This document shows positions 1-10,337 of a stretch of 64,000 bases of DNA, in pieces. Source of the DNA: Methylocystis echinoides. Lineage in GTDB: Bacteria > Pseudomonadota > Alphaproteobacteria > Rhizobiales > Beijerinckiaceae. The notes beneath the pieces were generated by a model that saw only the letters and a list, made by a program, of their open reading frames with translations, had not been told where the DNA came from and did not search any database. Made by a program: the position numbers and the translations under genes. Position 1 is the first letter of the stretch, and each line of letters starts with the position of its first letter. The DNA is taken from positions 756,501 to 820,500 of the forward strand of contig NZ_BSEC01000001.1 in the NCBI RefSeq assembly GCF_027923385.1, in the 5' to 3' direction.

Positions 1-2460
1 GGACTTCGGCGCCGCCTCCTCGAAGCCGATGCGCGAGAGGCGCGCGAGCTTTCGCAGCGTCTCGTCCCAGCGCGCGGCGCGGGCCTTCACCTCGGCGTCG
101 CCGCCGATGACGAGCAGCTCGGTCTCGCTGTTCAGATTCATCTCGGCGCGCAGCGAGCGGATTTCCGAGACGAGATCGACCACCCAGCCGATTTCGCTCT
201 CGGCCAGCGAATCCTCCAGCCCCTCCAGCGCCGGCCACTCGGCCAGCACGAGCAGGCTTTCGCGCGCCGGGCCGTCCGCGCCCTTGATCGCCCACAGCTC
301 CTCAGTGATGAAGGGCATGAAGGGATGCAGCAGCGCGTAGATCTGATCGAGCACGAAGGCGGTGGTCGCGCGCGTCTCGTCCTTTTCCGGACCGTCCGCG
401 CCCATGAGCAGCGGCTTGGTCAGCTCGACATACCAGTCGCAGAAGACGTTCCAGACGAAGCGATAGGCCGCGCCCGCCGCATCGTTGAAGCGATAGGCGT
501 CGATGGCCGCGCTCACCTCGCGCACGGTGCGCGACGCTTCGCCGACGATCCAGCGATTGAGCATGACCTGATTGGCGCGCGGATTGTAGCCCGAGACGCG
601 CGCGCAGCCGTTCATCTCGGCGAAGCGCGAGGCGTTCCACAGCTTGGTCGCGAAATTGCGGTAGCCCTCGACGCGCTGCGTGGAGAGCTTGATGTCGCGC
701 CCCTGCGCCGCCATCGCCGCGAGCGTGAAGCGCAGCGCGTCGGCGCCATATTCGTCGACGAGTTGCAGCGGGTCGATGACATTGCCCTTCGACTTCGACA
801 TCTTGGCGCCCTTCTCGTCGCGGACGAGGGCGTGGATGTAGACGTCGCAAAAGGGAATCTCCTTCTTGAAGTGCAGCCCCATCATCATCATGCGGGCGAC
901 CCAGAAGAAGATGATGTCGAAGCCGGTGACCAGCACATTTGTCGGATAGAAGCGCGCAAGCTCCGGCGTCTCGTCCGGCCAGCCGAGCGTCGAGAAGGGC
1001 CACAGCGCGGAGGAGAACCATGTGTCGAGCACGTCCTCGTCGCGGGTCAGCGTCACATCGGCGCCGGTGCGATAACGGGCGGCGGCGTGGGCCGCTTCCG
1101 CGCTCTCCTCGACATAGACATTGCCGTCGGCGTCATACCAGGCCGGAATGCGATGGCCCCACCAGAGCTGGCGCGACACGCACCAGGGCTGGATGTTTTC
1201 GAGCCATTCGAAATAGGTCTTTTCCCAGTTCTTCGGCACGAATGTCGTGCGGCCCTCGCGCACGGCGGCGAGCGCCGGCTGGGCGAGGGTCTTGGCGTCG
1301 ACATACCATTGATCGGTGAGACGCGGCTCCAGCACCGCCTGCGAGCGGTCGCCATGCGGCACCATGTGCTTGTGGTCGTCGATGCCGTCGAGAAGCTCGC
1401 GCGCCTCCATCATTTCGACGACGAGCTTCCGCGCCGCGAAACGGTCGTGGCCGTCGAGCGCGGCGACGGTGGCGGCGAGTTCGGCGGAATCCTCCACCCC
1501 CTCGTGGAAGTCCGCATTGGCGGCGAGCGTCATGCGCGCCTGCGCATCGAGCACGTTCACAAGCCGCAGGCCATGCCGCTTGCCGACCTCGAAATCGTTG
1601 AAGTCATGCGCCGGGGTGATCTTCACCGCGCCGGTGCCCTTCTCGGGGTCCGAATATTCATCCGCCACCACCGGAATGAGACGGCCGACCAGCGGCAGGC
1701 GCAGTTTCTTGCCGACCAGCGCCTTGTAGCGTTCATCTTCCGGATGCACCGCCACGGCGGTGTCGCCGAGCATGGTCTCGGGGCGCGTCGTGGCGACGAC
1801 GATGAACTCGCCCGTCTCTTTTCCCGCGTCGTCGACGACCGGATATTTGAAGCGCCACAGATGGCCCTTCACTTCCTGCTGCAACACTTCGAGATCGGAG
1901 ATCGCCGTATGCAGCACGGGGTCCCAGTTGACGAGGCGCTTGTCCTTGTAGAGCAGCCCGTCGCGATAGAGCTGCACGAAGACCTTCACGACGGCGCGCG
2001 ACAGGCCCTCGTCCAGCGTGAAACGTTCGCGTGACCAGTCGCAGGAGGCGCCGAGGCGCTTCAGCTGCTCGACGATCTTGCCGCCGGATTCGGCCTTCCA
2101 TTCCCAGACGCGCTCGAGGAATTTCTCGCGGCCCATCTCGCGGCGGCCCGGCTCCTGGCGCTCCATGAGCTGACGCTCGACCACCATCTGCGTGGCGATG
2201 CCGGCGTGATCCGTGCCCGGCTGCCAGAGCACATCCTCGCCCTTCATGCGGTGATAGCGCACGAGAATGTCCTGCAACGTATTGTTGAGCGCATGGCCCA
2301 TGTGCAGGCTGCCGGTGACGTTCGGCGGCGGGATGACGATGGAATAGGGCGCGGCCTTGGCGCGCTCGGGGCGCCCGGCGCGAAAGGCCTGGGCGTCTTC
2401 CCATGTCTGGCGGATGCGGCTCTCGATGGAGCGGGGATCGAAGGTTTTTTCCATGGTCAT
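1..2460 (-). CDS. valS: Valine--tRNA ligase (3' end cut off by the window)
   Basis: Class I aminoacyl-tRNA synthetase that charges tRNA-Val in the cytoplasm, with editing of misactivated threonine. The minus strand reads open for 820 codons from ATG 2460 to the window edge. The HIGH signature is HMGH at residues 53-56 after PPPNVTGSL, and KMSKS lies at about residues 553-557. The editing (CP1) domain lies between them and the anticodon-binding domain follows. ValRS is usually about 900-950 residues, so mainly the C-terminal coiled-coil arm is missing. A second in-frame ATG at 2454 (MEKTFDP) is an equally plausible start. It is followed upstream by eno on the same strand, with a 118-bp repeat between them. 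Confidence 0.97.
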   Translation of the reverse strand, partial: MTMEKTFDPRSIESRIRQTWEDAQAFRAGRPERAKAAPYSIVIPPPNVTGSLHMGHALNNTLQDILVRYHRMKGEDVLWQPGTDHAGIATQMVVERQLMERQEPGRREMGREKFLERVWEWKAESGGKIVEQLKRLGASCDWSRERFTLDEGLSRAVVKVFVQLYRDGLLYKDKRLVNWDPVLHTAISDLEVLQQEVKGHLWRFKYPVVDDAGKETGEFIVVATTRPETMLGDTAVAVHPEDERYKALVGKKLRLPLVGRLIPVVADEYSDPEKGTGAVKITPAHDFNDFEVGKRHGLRLVNVLDAQARMTLAANADFHEGVEDSAELAATVAALDGHDRFAARKLVVEMMEARELLDGIDDHKHMVPHGDRSQAVLEPRLTDQWYVDAKTLAQPALAAVREGRTTFVPKNWEKTYFEWLENIQPWCVSRQLWWGHRIPAWYDADGNVYVEESAEAAHAAARYRTGADVTLTRDEDVLDTWFSSALWPFSTLGWPDETPELARFYPTNVLVTGFDIIFFWVARMMMMGLHFKKEIPFCDVYIHALVRDEKGAKMSKSKGNVIDPLQLVDEYGADALRFTLAAMAAQGRDIKLSTQRVEGYRNFATKLWNASRFAEMNGCARVSGYNPRANQVMLNRWIVGEASRTVREVSAAIDAYRFNDAAGAAYRFVWNVFCDWYVELTKPLLMGADGPEKDETRATTAFVLDQIYALLHPFMPFITEELWAIKGADGPARESLLVLAEWPALEGLEDSLAESEIGWVVDLVSEIRSLRAEMNLNSETELLVIGGDAEVKARAARWDETLRKLARLSRIGFEEAAPKS

Positions 2461-2477
2461 AGAATGAGAGCCCTTTG

Positions 2478-2595
2478 GCCCCCACCCTGTCCCTCCCCCG
2501 CTTTGCGGGAGAGGGGACGCTCGCGATCAGCATCCTTGATGAAGGCACGAATCTGCTCCCTCTCCCGCGCAGGCGGGGGAGGGGTGGGGAGGGGG
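2478..2595. repeat. 118-bp dispersed intergenic repeat, copy 1
   Basis: Between eno and valS. It closely matches the stretch at 56419-56535 along its whole length and in the same orientation. Each copy contains C-rich and G-rich arms (CCCTCCCCC, GGGGGAGGGG) that could fold back, and a central segment containing GATGAAGG. It belongs to no gene. Confidence 0.75.
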
Positions 2596-2596
2596 T

Positions 2597-3922
<1,326 letters not shown>

Positions 3923-4123
3923 TTAGCCCTATTAGGCGGCGCGGGAAAGCCTCGGCGCACGCCTAATCCGCGTCATTTGCGCTCGCGGCCGCCATGTTGG
4001 CGCTTCCAAAAGCGGTTGACTGGCCTCAGCCTCCCGCTACCTTGAGCTTTATCAAGCCTGAAGGCGCGTGGGCGAACGCGGCGCGTTCTCCCGCAAACAA
4101 GAAAAACATGGCGGGAGAGAAAA

Positions 4124-4879
4124 ATGGCCATCAGCAAGAAAAGGCTGGCGCTTGCGTTCGCGGCGCTGGCCGGGGCCGCGCAGGGCGCGGCTGCGCAGAC
4201 GGCGGAGCATGTCGCGGCGGTGAAGTCCGTCATGGACAAATCGCTGGTGCGGGCCGGAACCTGCGCGCCGGTCTCCGAGGATTTCGACGGCTGGCCGGCG
4301 GCGCTGGTGCAGCGTTGCGACTATCCGCAGGGCGTCGCCTATGTGCTCGACGTCAAGCCCGAGACCATGGCCAAATGGATCGAGACGGGCTGCGCCGCCC
4401 ATATGTCGGGGGTCGCCGCCTGCTTCGACCGCATGGTCAAATGCGCGGCGGAAAAATCCAGCGCGACCTTCGTCATCGGCGGCAATCTGGCGGCCGAGCG
4501 CAAGGGGGCGGTGACCAATCTCTTCTTCCGCAACGGGGTGGTGATCGGCGCGGCCCAGAACGGCAAGACCGACGCCGTGCCGGCGGCCGAGCAGGAAAAG
4601 CTTGCGCGGTTGCCGGAATCGGGCGTCGAGGCGATGCCCGGCGGGGGCCCGGTGGCCTTCTGGCACACCATGCCGCATCAGTTCGCGGTGAAGGCCATCG
4701 ACCTCGGCGTGCCGGCCGAGATGAACACGCCCGACCGGCGCCAGAGATGGCTGGAAATCATCCGCGCGGAGATGCAGGCGGCGCTCAAGACCGACGGCAA
4801 CCGGTTCCTGTCGGGCTGGATGACGGCGCATCCGATCACCCTGCGCACCGGCGAATGCGCCGACGACCGCGATCCGTAA
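4124..4879 (+). CDS. Secreted cysteine-containing protein of unknown function
   Basis: 251 residues, family not recognised. The N-terminus MAISKKRLALAFAALAGAAQGAAAQ is a clear Sec signal peptide with likely cleavage near residue 25, so the mature protein should be periplasmic or secreted. The mature part has about seven cysteines spread through its length (for example GTCAP, QRCDY, AACFDRMVKC, GECADD), suggesting disulfides. No membrane segment or catalytic motif is obvious. It stands alone between divergent eno and queF, which starts 39 bp downstream, so the two may be co-transcribed. Codon use and GC content match the neighbours. Confidence 0.75.
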   Translation: MAISKKRLALAFAALAGAAQGAAAQTAEHVAAVKSVMDKSLVRAGTCAPVSEDFDGWPAALVQRCDYPQGVAYVLDVKPETMAKWIETGCAAHMSGVAACFDRMVKCAAEKSSATFVIGGNLAAERKGAVTNLFFRNGVVIGAAQNGKTDAVPAAEQEKLARLPESGVEAMPGGGPVAFWHTMPHQFAVKAIDLGVPAEMNTPDRRQRWLEIIRAEMQAALKTDGNRFLSGWMTAHPITLRTGECADDRDP

Positions 4880-4918
4880 TTGCTTGACGGGCGGGGCGGG
4901 GCGTTATCTTTAGCCCGC

Positions 4919-5380
4919 ATGACCAAGATCCATGAGGGCGCGGCGCTTCTCGGCAAGCAGACCGCACTGCCCGCTTCGCCCGACGTCGCCGAACTCGACC
5001 TCGTGCCCAATCCGCACCGGGACGCGACCTATCTGGTGCGTTTCACCGCGCCGGAGTTCACCTCGCTCTGCCCGGTCACCGGCCAGCCCGACTTCGCGCA
5101 TATCGTCATCGACTATGTGCCGGCGGAGTGGCTGGTCGAGTCCAAGGCGCTGAAGCTGTATCTGGGAAGCTTCCGCAACCACGGCGCCTTCCACGAGGAC
5201 TGCACGGTGCGCATCGGCCGCGACCTTGTCGCCGCCATGAAGCCCGTCTGGCTGCGCATCGGCGGCTACTGGTATCCGCGCGGCGGCATTCCGATCGACG
5301 TCTTCTGGCAGACGGGGCCGGCGCCGGAAGGGCTATGGCTGCCGGATCAGGGCGTGCCGCCCTATCGCGGGCGGGGCTGA
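4919..5380 (+). CDS. queF: NADPH-dependent 7-cyano-7-deazaguanine (preQ0) reductase
   Basis: Reduces preQ0 nitrile to the preQ1 amine in queuosine biosynthesis, a tunnelling-fold (T-fold) enzyme. The 153-residue length fits the short, unimodular QueF type. Cys51 in [11 protein letters not shown] is the expected nucleophile forming the thioimide, with Asp58 nearby. The QueF signature [16 protein letters not shown] spans 74-89. An in-frame extension upstream to about 4880 overlaps nothing useful, and ATG 4919 places the conserved N-terminus correctly. queC, for the preceding step, lies at 9552. No preQ1 riboswitch fits in the 39-bp gap upstream. Confidence 0.95.
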   Translation: MTKIHEGAALLGKQTALPASPDVAELDLVPNPHRDATYLVRFTAPEFTSLCPVTGQPDFAHIVIDYVPAEWLVESKALKLYLGSFRNHGAFHEDCTVRIGRDLVAAMKPVWLRIGGYWYPRGGIPIDVFWQTGPAPEGLWLPDQGVPPYRGRG

Positions 5381-5396
5381 GCGCGCCCCGCCCTTG

Positions 5397-5422
5397 CCCT
5401 CCCCCACGAAGTGGGAGAGGGG
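5397..5422. repeat. Short C/G-rich hairpin between convergent genes
   Basis: Imperfect inverted repeat of the CCCTCCCCCAC/GTGGGAGAGGG type, with a short GAA loop. It may end transcription of queF and of the convergent gene, and it resembles other C/G-rich intergenic hairpins in this window. Confidence 0.45.
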
Positions 5423-5437
5423 CTGAACCCGCGCCTC

Positions 5438-6004
5438 TCAGAGCGCGCCTTCGTCCGTCTGCGACATGACGTCGGCGACCTTGCCGCGCTTGACGAGGCA
5501 CCGCCACGGGGCCTTCTGCGGGCCGACCCCGACCGTCACCGTATTGTTCGCTTCGGAGGAAACGGCGTTGAGGACGGCGGCCTTCGGGTTGTGCGTGGTT
5601 TTCCTGACAGCGCGCAGGCAGGCCTGCTTGTCGCGCGCCGGCACGTCGTCCGCGACCCGCGCTGGAGCCGGCGCCGGCTCCGCGCCGCCCGTCTCGGCCT
5701 GCTCCTGCTCGACGACTTCGCAGACGCCATGCGCCCGGCCCTTGCCGGTGTAGCTGACAATCAGCGAACCCGCGTCGCGCGCGACGCTGATCGTGACCCC
5801 CGCGCCCCGGATTTCGGAATAATTGGCGTTCATGGAACGGACCGAGGCCTTCTTGCCACTGACATAGGCGCGGCCGGAACGGTCGGTTTCAACGCTGATA
5901 TCGGCGGGGCATTTGGCGGCGAAATAGGGAACTTTCGCCAGCGCGGCGGCCGCCGGCAAGGAAAGGATCAGGGACAGCGAAACCCCGCGCGCAACAGTTT
6001 TCAT
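5438..6004 (-). CDS. Secreted protein of unknown function
   Basis: 188 residues, family not recognised. It begins with a Sec signal peptide (MKTVARGVSLSLILSLPAAAALAK, cleavage near residue 23). The mature region has a short cysteine-bearing segment (AAKCPAD), a central Glu/Ala/Pro-rich stretch at about residues 103-120 that looks like a flexible linker, and a C-terminal segment with two cysteines (KQACLRAVRKTT and PWRCLVKRG). The layout suggests two small periplasmic domains joined by a linker. It converges on queF and is probably transcribed alone or after the kinase gene just upstream. Confidence 0.7.
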   Translation of the reverse strand: MKTVARGVSLSLILSLPAAAALAKVPYFAAKCPADISVETDRSGRAYVSGKKASVRSMNANYSEIRGAGVTISVARDAGSLIVSYTGKGRAHGVCEVVEQEQAETGGAEPAPAPARVADDVPARDKQACLRAVRKTTHNPKAAVLNAVSSEANNTVTVGVGPQKAPWRCLVKRGKVADVMSQTDEGAL

Positions 6005-6021
6005 CGAGCGTTTCCTCTTTC

Positions 6022-6510
6022 TTATGATGTCGAAACCATAGGCTCGGCCGCATCACAAGCCAAGCCGGACAGGCGCGCCGCGTCCGCGCCGCGCAGACGG
6101 CTTGCGATCCGCCGCGCCCATTCCTCGGGGGCGCCCTCCGCGCCGATCCTGACGTCGAAGCGCTCCGGCGGCGCGAAAAGGCGATTGGTGTCTTCGAAAC
6201 GACCCGCCGCGATCCGGTCCATCCAGATGGTGAAGGCGTCGCCGAAGGCGGCGCGCGTTTCAGGCGTCGGGCAGACGAAGTCGGCGAGCCCCACATGCCC
6301 GGCCGCCGCCACCTGATCGCACAGCCAGCCCATGCGACGGGCGTGTTCAATCCGGTCCGCGAGGCTGTAGCCGAGCTCCTTGTTGAGGTTCTGCCGCACC
6401 GCGTCGGCGTTGAACCAGACCGCGCCGAGTTTCGGCGCGAGCGCTTGCGCAAGCGTCGTCTTGCCGCTTCCCGGCAGCCCCATGATCAGGATCTTTTTGA
6501 AACGGTCCAT
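6022..6510 (-). CDS. P-loop kinase resembling adenylylsulfate kinase
   Basis: 162 residues from ATG 6510. The Walker A motif GLPGSGKT is at residues 11-18 directly after the first beta strand (KKILIM), followed by a pattern seen in CysC/adenylate-kinase-like small P-loop kinases (WFNADAVRQNLN, then LADFVCPTPETR). The substrate cannot be read from sequence, and the rest of a sulfate-assimilation operon is absent, so a CysC name would be too strong. A longer start at 6582 would add 24 unstructured residues and overlap the end of the upstream glycosylase gene by 11 bp. The domain starts naturally at 6510. Confidence 0.8.
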   Translation of the reverse strand: MDRFKKILIMGLPGSGKTTLAQALAPKLGAVWFNADAVRQNLNKELGYSLADRIEHARRMGWLCDQVAAAGHVGLADFVCPTPETRAAFGDAFTIWMDRIAAGRFEDTNRLFAPPERFDVRIGAEGAPEEWARRIASRLRGADAARLSGLACDAAEPMVSTS

Positions 6511-6571
6511 CACGCCCCGCGCTGCAAACGGCGGCGTCAGCGTTATCCCGGCGTCTGATAAAAGTGAAGCT

Positions 6572-7207
6572 TCAGTTTGCAATCAGCCGCGCAACTTCGG
6601 CGCGAAGCGCCGGCAGAACCTCGGTCTCGAACCAGGGCTTTTTCTTCAGCCAGCCGGTATTGCGCCATGAGGGGTGAGGCAGCGGGAAGATCAGGGGCCT
6701 GGCGTCCTGAAAGGCGCGCCATCGGGCGACGGTTTCGGAGACGGAGGCGCCCTTCGCGAGATCGTGGCCGAGGCGGGCGAAATGATAGTCCTGCGCGTAG
6801 CGGCCAATGGCGAGCACCGTCTCGATCTGCGGCAGGGCGGCGAAGAGCCGGTCGTGCCAGAGCTTGCGGCACTCCGGGCGGGGCGGTAGGTCGCCGCCGG
6901 CGGCGTCATTGCCGGGGAAGCAGAAGCCCATCGGGGCGATGGCGATGCGGGAGACGTCGTAGAAGGCGTCGCGGTCGATCCCCATCCAGGCGCGCAGCCT
7001 GTCGCCCGAGGGATCGTTGAAGGGAATGCCGGTCTGATTGACGAGGTTGCCCGGCGCCTGGCTCGCGATCAGCAGCCGCGCCGTCGTCGAGACGCGCAGC
7101 ACCGGGCGGGGCGCATGGGGCAGCGGCTTCCGACTCTCGACGCAGGCGCGACAGGCGCGGATTTCAGACGCCAGCGTTTCGAGCCGTTTTTCGGCCGCGT
7201 GCGTCAT
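6572..7207 (-). CDS. Uracil-DNA glycosylase family protein
   Basis: 211 residues of the uracil-DNA glycosylase superfamily (COG1573-like), which excise uracil or damaged bases from DNA. The first motif reads ASQAPGNLVNQTGIPFNDPSG (a GxxPG-type catalytic loop), and the second is the HPSWRN loop near residue 177 that inserts into the DNA minor groove. It has two N-terminal cysteines (RACRACVES) but no clear full set of four for the Fe-S cluster of family 4 enzymes. Its start overlaps the stop of the upstream GST gene in an ATGA junction (7204-7207), indicating one operon. Confidence 0.85.
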   Translation of the reverse strand: MTHAAEKRLETLASEIRACRACVESRKPLPHAPRPVLRVSTTARLLIASQAPGNLVNQTGIPFNDPSGDRLRAWMGIDRDAFYDVSRIAIAPMGFCFPGNDAAGGDLPPRPECRKLWHDRLFAALPQIETVLAIGRYAQDYHFARLGHDLAKGASVSETVARWRAFQDARPLIFPLPHPSWRNTGWLKKKPWFETEVLPALRAEVARLIAN

Positions 7208-7821
7208 CTGGCGGCCGCGACGCCGGGCCGCGTCGCCACACCCGCCCGCCAGCGCGCCAGATGGGCGAGCGCGTCAGGAATGTCGATACGGGCGCGATGC
7301 GTCAGCTCCAGCGCGACGAAAGCGGTGATGTCGGCGATGGTGAACGCCTCCCCCGCGACATGGGCGCGGCCGGCAAGTTCGCCGTCGAGCCAGCGCATGG
7401 CCGCGACGGCGCGGCCGCGCTGGACCTCGGCGAACTGCGGGATCTGCGGCTGCTCCAGAACCGTCATGCGCGGATGGCTGTGGCGAAAGGCGTGCGCGAC
7501 GGGCGCGAAAAGTTGAAACTCCATGCGCCTTTGCCACATTTCGACAAAGGCCGTTTCGCGCGCGCCGCGCCCCATCAGCGGCGGCTCCGGATGGAGGCCC
7601 TCGATATAGCGGCAGATGGCGACGGATTCGGTCAGAACCGCCCCGTCGTCGAGAAGGAGCGCGGGAACGCTCTGGAGCGGATTGATCCGGGCGAACTCGG
7701 CGCGCTTGTGCTCGAGCGCCATCAGATTGACGTCGCGGGTTTCGATCGTGACGCCCTTCTCTGCGAGAAAGATGCGAACCCGCCTTGGGTTGGGCGCGCC
7801 GGGCGTGTCGTAGAGAAGCAT
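7204..7821 (-). CDS. Glutathione S-transferase family protein
   Basis: 205 residues from ATG 7821, chosen because AGGAAGG sits just upstream. A start at 7836 would add five residues. The N-terminal thioredoxin-like domain shows LLYDTPGAPNPRRVRIFLAEKG, and the glutathione-binding SVPALLLDDGAVLTES segment lies near residues 55-70. An all-helical C-terminal domain follows. Presumed cytosolic glutathione conjugation or thiol chemistry; the substrate is unknown. First gene of a three-gene cluster with the glycosylase (ATGA overlap) and the kinase. Confidence 0.88.
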   Translation of the reverse strand: MLLYDTPGAPNPRRVRIFLAEKGVTIETRDVNLMALEHKRAEFARINPLQSVPALLLDDGAVLTESVAICRYIEGLHPEPPLMGRGARETAFVEMWQRRMEFQLFAPVAHAFRHSHPRMTVLEQPQIPQFAEVQRGRAVAAMRWLDGELAGRAHVAGEAFTIADITAFVALELTHRARIDIPDALAHLARWRAGVATRPGVAAAR

Positions 7822-7958
7822 TTTCCTTCCTATCATTTTGCGCCTAGCCCGTTCAAATCAAAAACCTTTGTGAGGGCGCTGTTAATGTTTCCGGGGGATT
7901 GTGCGGGTCCGTAGAAATCAGGCTGAACTGGCTTGCGTCACGAGCTTGCGTCACGAGT

Positions 7959-9497
7959 ATGAGTGAAGTCACCGCCGAGATGATAGAGCGCGGCCGCGGG
8001 CTCGACCCACGGACCGCAACGCGCAAGCGCCGGCTGGGCGCGCGAGTGCGCGAGGCCCGTGAGCGTCTCACGACGTCCGACACGGGTCGCCGTTGCGCCG
8101 ATATCGAACTGCTGCGCGCCTATATGGACATGCGCAGCCGCTCCGCGCCGGTCGCAATCATGCTCATCCAGACGATGGGTCTTCTCGCGCTTTTCTGGGT
8201 TCCACCCGACCGGGTCGCGGTCTGGGCCGCGGCGGCCTTCGCCAGCCTGCTCCTGTGCTACTGGACGGCGCGGCGGCTCGCGAAGCAGGACGACGCGCGG
8301 GTGACCGTCAAGGACTGGCGGACCCGCTTCGTCGCGACAGAGCTTGTGCATGGCGCGGTGTGGGCCTGTTTCGCCGCCATGATCGCTGGCGGGAAGAACC
8401 CGGACGCCCATACGCTCATCATCGTCATGCTGCTGGTGTCCTCCGCGTTCAACACCATGGTGACGGCGACGATTCCGGCCGCGGTCTATGCGGCCATCGC
8501 GCCGAGTTCCGTCGCGGTCGTCGCCTATCTCGTCTATGTCAATCACGGCGGCGAGCCGCTCATCGTTCCGCTCGCCATGGTCGCGGCGGCGCAGCTCTTC
8601 TTCTTCGGGCTGGCGCGGCGCTTCCATCAGCTCGCGTCGGAGAGCCTGTTTTTCCGCGCCGAGAAGAACGAGCTCATCGCCGAACTCGAACAGGCGAAGG
8701 CCAATTCGGACGAAGCGCGCCGCCGCGCCGAGGAAGCCAATCTCGCCAAGTCGCGCTTCCTCGCGACGATGAGTCACGAGCTGCGCACCCCGCTCAATGC
8801 GATCCTCGGATTTTCGGAAGTTCTGAAGGGCGAACTCTTCGGGCCGCACGCGGTCGCCTCCTATCGCGATTACTCCAACGACATTCATTCGAGCGGGCAG
8901 CATCTGCTCATGCTCATCAATGAGATTCTCGATCTCTCGCGCGTCGAGGCCGGGCGCTACGAGCTCAAGGAGGAGAGCGTTTCGCTGGTGGGCATTGCAC
9001 AGGATTGCCGGCATCTGCTCAAGCTGCGCGCGGAGAAACGCGACATCGATCTTGTCGAGACGGTCGAGCCGAGCCTGCCGCGCATCTGGGCGGATGAGCG
9101 CGCCTTGCGTCAGGTCGTGCTCAATCTGCTCACCAATGCGATCAAATTCACGCCGCAGGGCGGGCAGGTGTCGCTCAAGGTCGGCTGGACCAGCGCCGGC
9201 GGGCAATATATCGCCATCACGGACACCGGGCCCGGCATCCCCGAAGAGGAAATCGCCGTGGTCATGTCGCCCTTCGGCCGCGGCTCGCTCGCGCAGAAAA
9301 ACGCCGACGAAGGGTCAGGGCTGGGCCTGCCGATCGTCAAAGGGCTGATCGACCTTCACGGCGGACAATTCCTGCTGAAGTCGCGGGTCCGCGAGGGCAC
9401 GCAGGCCGTCGTCATCTTCCCGCCGCAGCGGGTGATGAACGCCCTCCCGAAATTCGAAACGCCCGGGGACGACCCGGCGCGCCGGCCGGCGGCGTGA
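7959..9497 (+). CDS. Membrane-bound sensor histidine kinase
   Basis: 512 residues from ATG 7959. An N-terminal cytoplasmic segment is followed by about six hydrophobic helices (roughly residues 65-220), a short coiled coil (ELIAELEQAKANSDEARRRAEE), the dimerisation/phosphoacceptor box FLATMSHELRTPLNAILGF with His273, and an HATPase_c domain with the N box (NLLTNAIKF), G1 (DTGPGIP) and G2 (GSGLGLPIVKGL). The phosphoacceptor region resembles the PleC/DivJ-like kinases common in Hyphomicrobiales. No response regulator is adjacent, so this is an orphan kinase whose partner is encoded elsewhere. The signal sensed is unknown. Confidence 0.92.
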   Translation: MSEVTAEMIERGRGLDPRTATRKRRLGARVREARERLTTSDTGRRCADIELLRAYMDMRSRSAPVAIMLIQTMGLLALFWVPPDRVAVWAAAAFASLLLCYWTARRLAKQDDARVTVKDWRTRFVATELVHGAVWACFAAMIAGGKNPDAHTLIIVMLLVSSAFNTMVTATIPAAVYAAIAPSSVAVVAYLVYVNHGGEPLIVPLAMVAAAQLFFFGLARRFHQLASESLFFRAEKNELIAELEQAKANSDEARRRAEEANLAKSRFLATMSHELRTPLNAILGFSEVLKGELFGPHAVASYRDYSNDIHSSGQHLLMLINEILDLSRVEAGRYELKEESVSLVGIAQDCRHLLKLRAEKRDIDLVETVEPSLPRIWADERALRQVVLNLLTNAIKFTPQGGQVSLKVGWTSAGGQYIAITDTGPGIPEEEIAVVMSPFGRGSLAQKNADEGSGLGLPIVKGLIDLHGGQFLLKSRVREGTQAVVIFPPQRVMNALPKFETPGDDPARRPAA

Positions 9498-9551
9498 GCG
9501 GCGCCGAAAAGCTGTTTCACCCGCTCGGGCAATCGCGATAGGGTCGTCTTC

Positions 9552-10274
9552 ATGACGACCCCCCTTCCTCCCGCACCCGATTCCTCAGCGCTGGTCCTGT
9601 TTTCGGGCGGACAGGATTCGACCACATGCCTCGCCTGGGCGCTCTCCCGTTTCGCCCGCGTGGAGACGGTCGGCTTCGACTACGGCCAGCGTCATCGCGT
9701 CGAACTGGATCAGCGCGAGAAGCTGCGGGCGGGGTTGTGCGAACTGTCGCCCGCGTGGCGGGACCGGCTTGGCGACGATCACACCATAACGCTCGAGGCG
9801 CTGGGCGCCATTTCCGACACGGCGCTGACGCGCGAGGCGGAAATCACCCTGCGCGCCGACGGCCTGCCCAATACGTTCGTGCCCGGCCGCAATCTCATCT
9901 TCCTCACCTTCGCGGCCGCGCTCGCCTGTCGGCGGGGCGTCGTCGATCTCGTCGGCGGCATGTGCGAGACGGATTATTCCGGCTATCCCGACTGCCGCGA
10001 CGAAACCCTGCGCGCCATGAATCACGCGCTGCGCCTCGGGATGGCGGCGCCCTTCACGCTCCACACGCCGCTCATGTGGCTCGACAAGGCCGCCACCTGG
10101 CGCCTCGCCAGCGATCTCGGCGGCGCCGGGCTGGTGGCGCTGATCGTCGAGGAAAGCCACACCTGCTACCTCGGCGAACGCGGCAAGCGTTTCGACTGGG
10201 GGCATGGCTGCGGCGAATGCCCCTCCTGCAAGCTGCGCGCGGCCGGATGGGAGAGATTCGCCGGCTCCGCCTGA
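9552..10274 (+). CDS. queC: 7-cyano-7-deazaguanine synthase
   Basis: ATP-dependent ligase that turns 7-carboxy-7-deazaguanine and ammonia into preQ0. It has 240 residues, the usual length. The PP-loop ATP motif is [16 protein letters not shown] near residues 16-31, and a C-terminal zinc site is formed by cysteines in TCYLG and GCGECPSCK. Together with queF at 4919 it covers the last two steps to preQ1; queD and queE are not in this window. It lies 54 bp after the histidine kinase on the same strand and just before the Zur-like operators. Confidence 0.96.
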   Translation: MTTPLPPAPDSSALVLFSGGQDSTTCLAWALSRFARVETVGFDYGQRHRVELDQREKLRAGLCELSPAWRDRLGDDHTITLEALGAISDTALTREAEITLRADGLPNTFVPGRNLIFLTFAAALACRRGVVDLVGGMCETDYSGYPDCRDETLRAMNHALRLGMAAPFTLHTPLMWLDKAATWRLASDLGGAGLVALIVEESHTCYLGERGKRFDWGHGCGECPSCKLRAAGWERFAGSA

Positions 10275-10296
10275 GCGGTGAATTGACAGGCCGGAA

Positions 10297-10336
10297 GATG
10301 TAATATTATAACATCCATACGTTATTCTATTACATC
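10297..10336 (+). promoter_or_regulatory. Two tandem Zur-like operator sites
   Basis: Site 1 (10297-10315), GATGTAATATTATAACATC, is a near-perfect 19-bp palindrome. Site 2 (10318-10336), read on the minus strand, matches site 1 at 15 of 19 positions. The centres are 21 bp apart, two helical turns. The AT-rich sequence stands out sharply in this GC-rich DNA and resembles the ATGTTATAATATTACAT-type zinc-uptake-regulator boxes of alphaproteobacteria. Site 2 ends one base before the GTG start of the receptor gene, so the promoter must overlap the sites. Regulation by Zur is inferred from the motif and from the ZnuD-like receptor downstream. Confidence 0.7.
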
Positions 10337-10337
10337 G

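Noticed and set aside
325..2034. Long open frame (569 codons) on the plus strand opposite valS
   Set aside because: Antisense to an unmistakable valyl-tRNA synthetase; in GC-rich DNA the complementary frames stay open. The peptide is Arg/His-rich with no domain.
4052..4831. Minus-strand frame opposite the secreted protein at 4124
   Set aside because: Arg/His-rich shadow; the plus frame has a signal peptide and good start.
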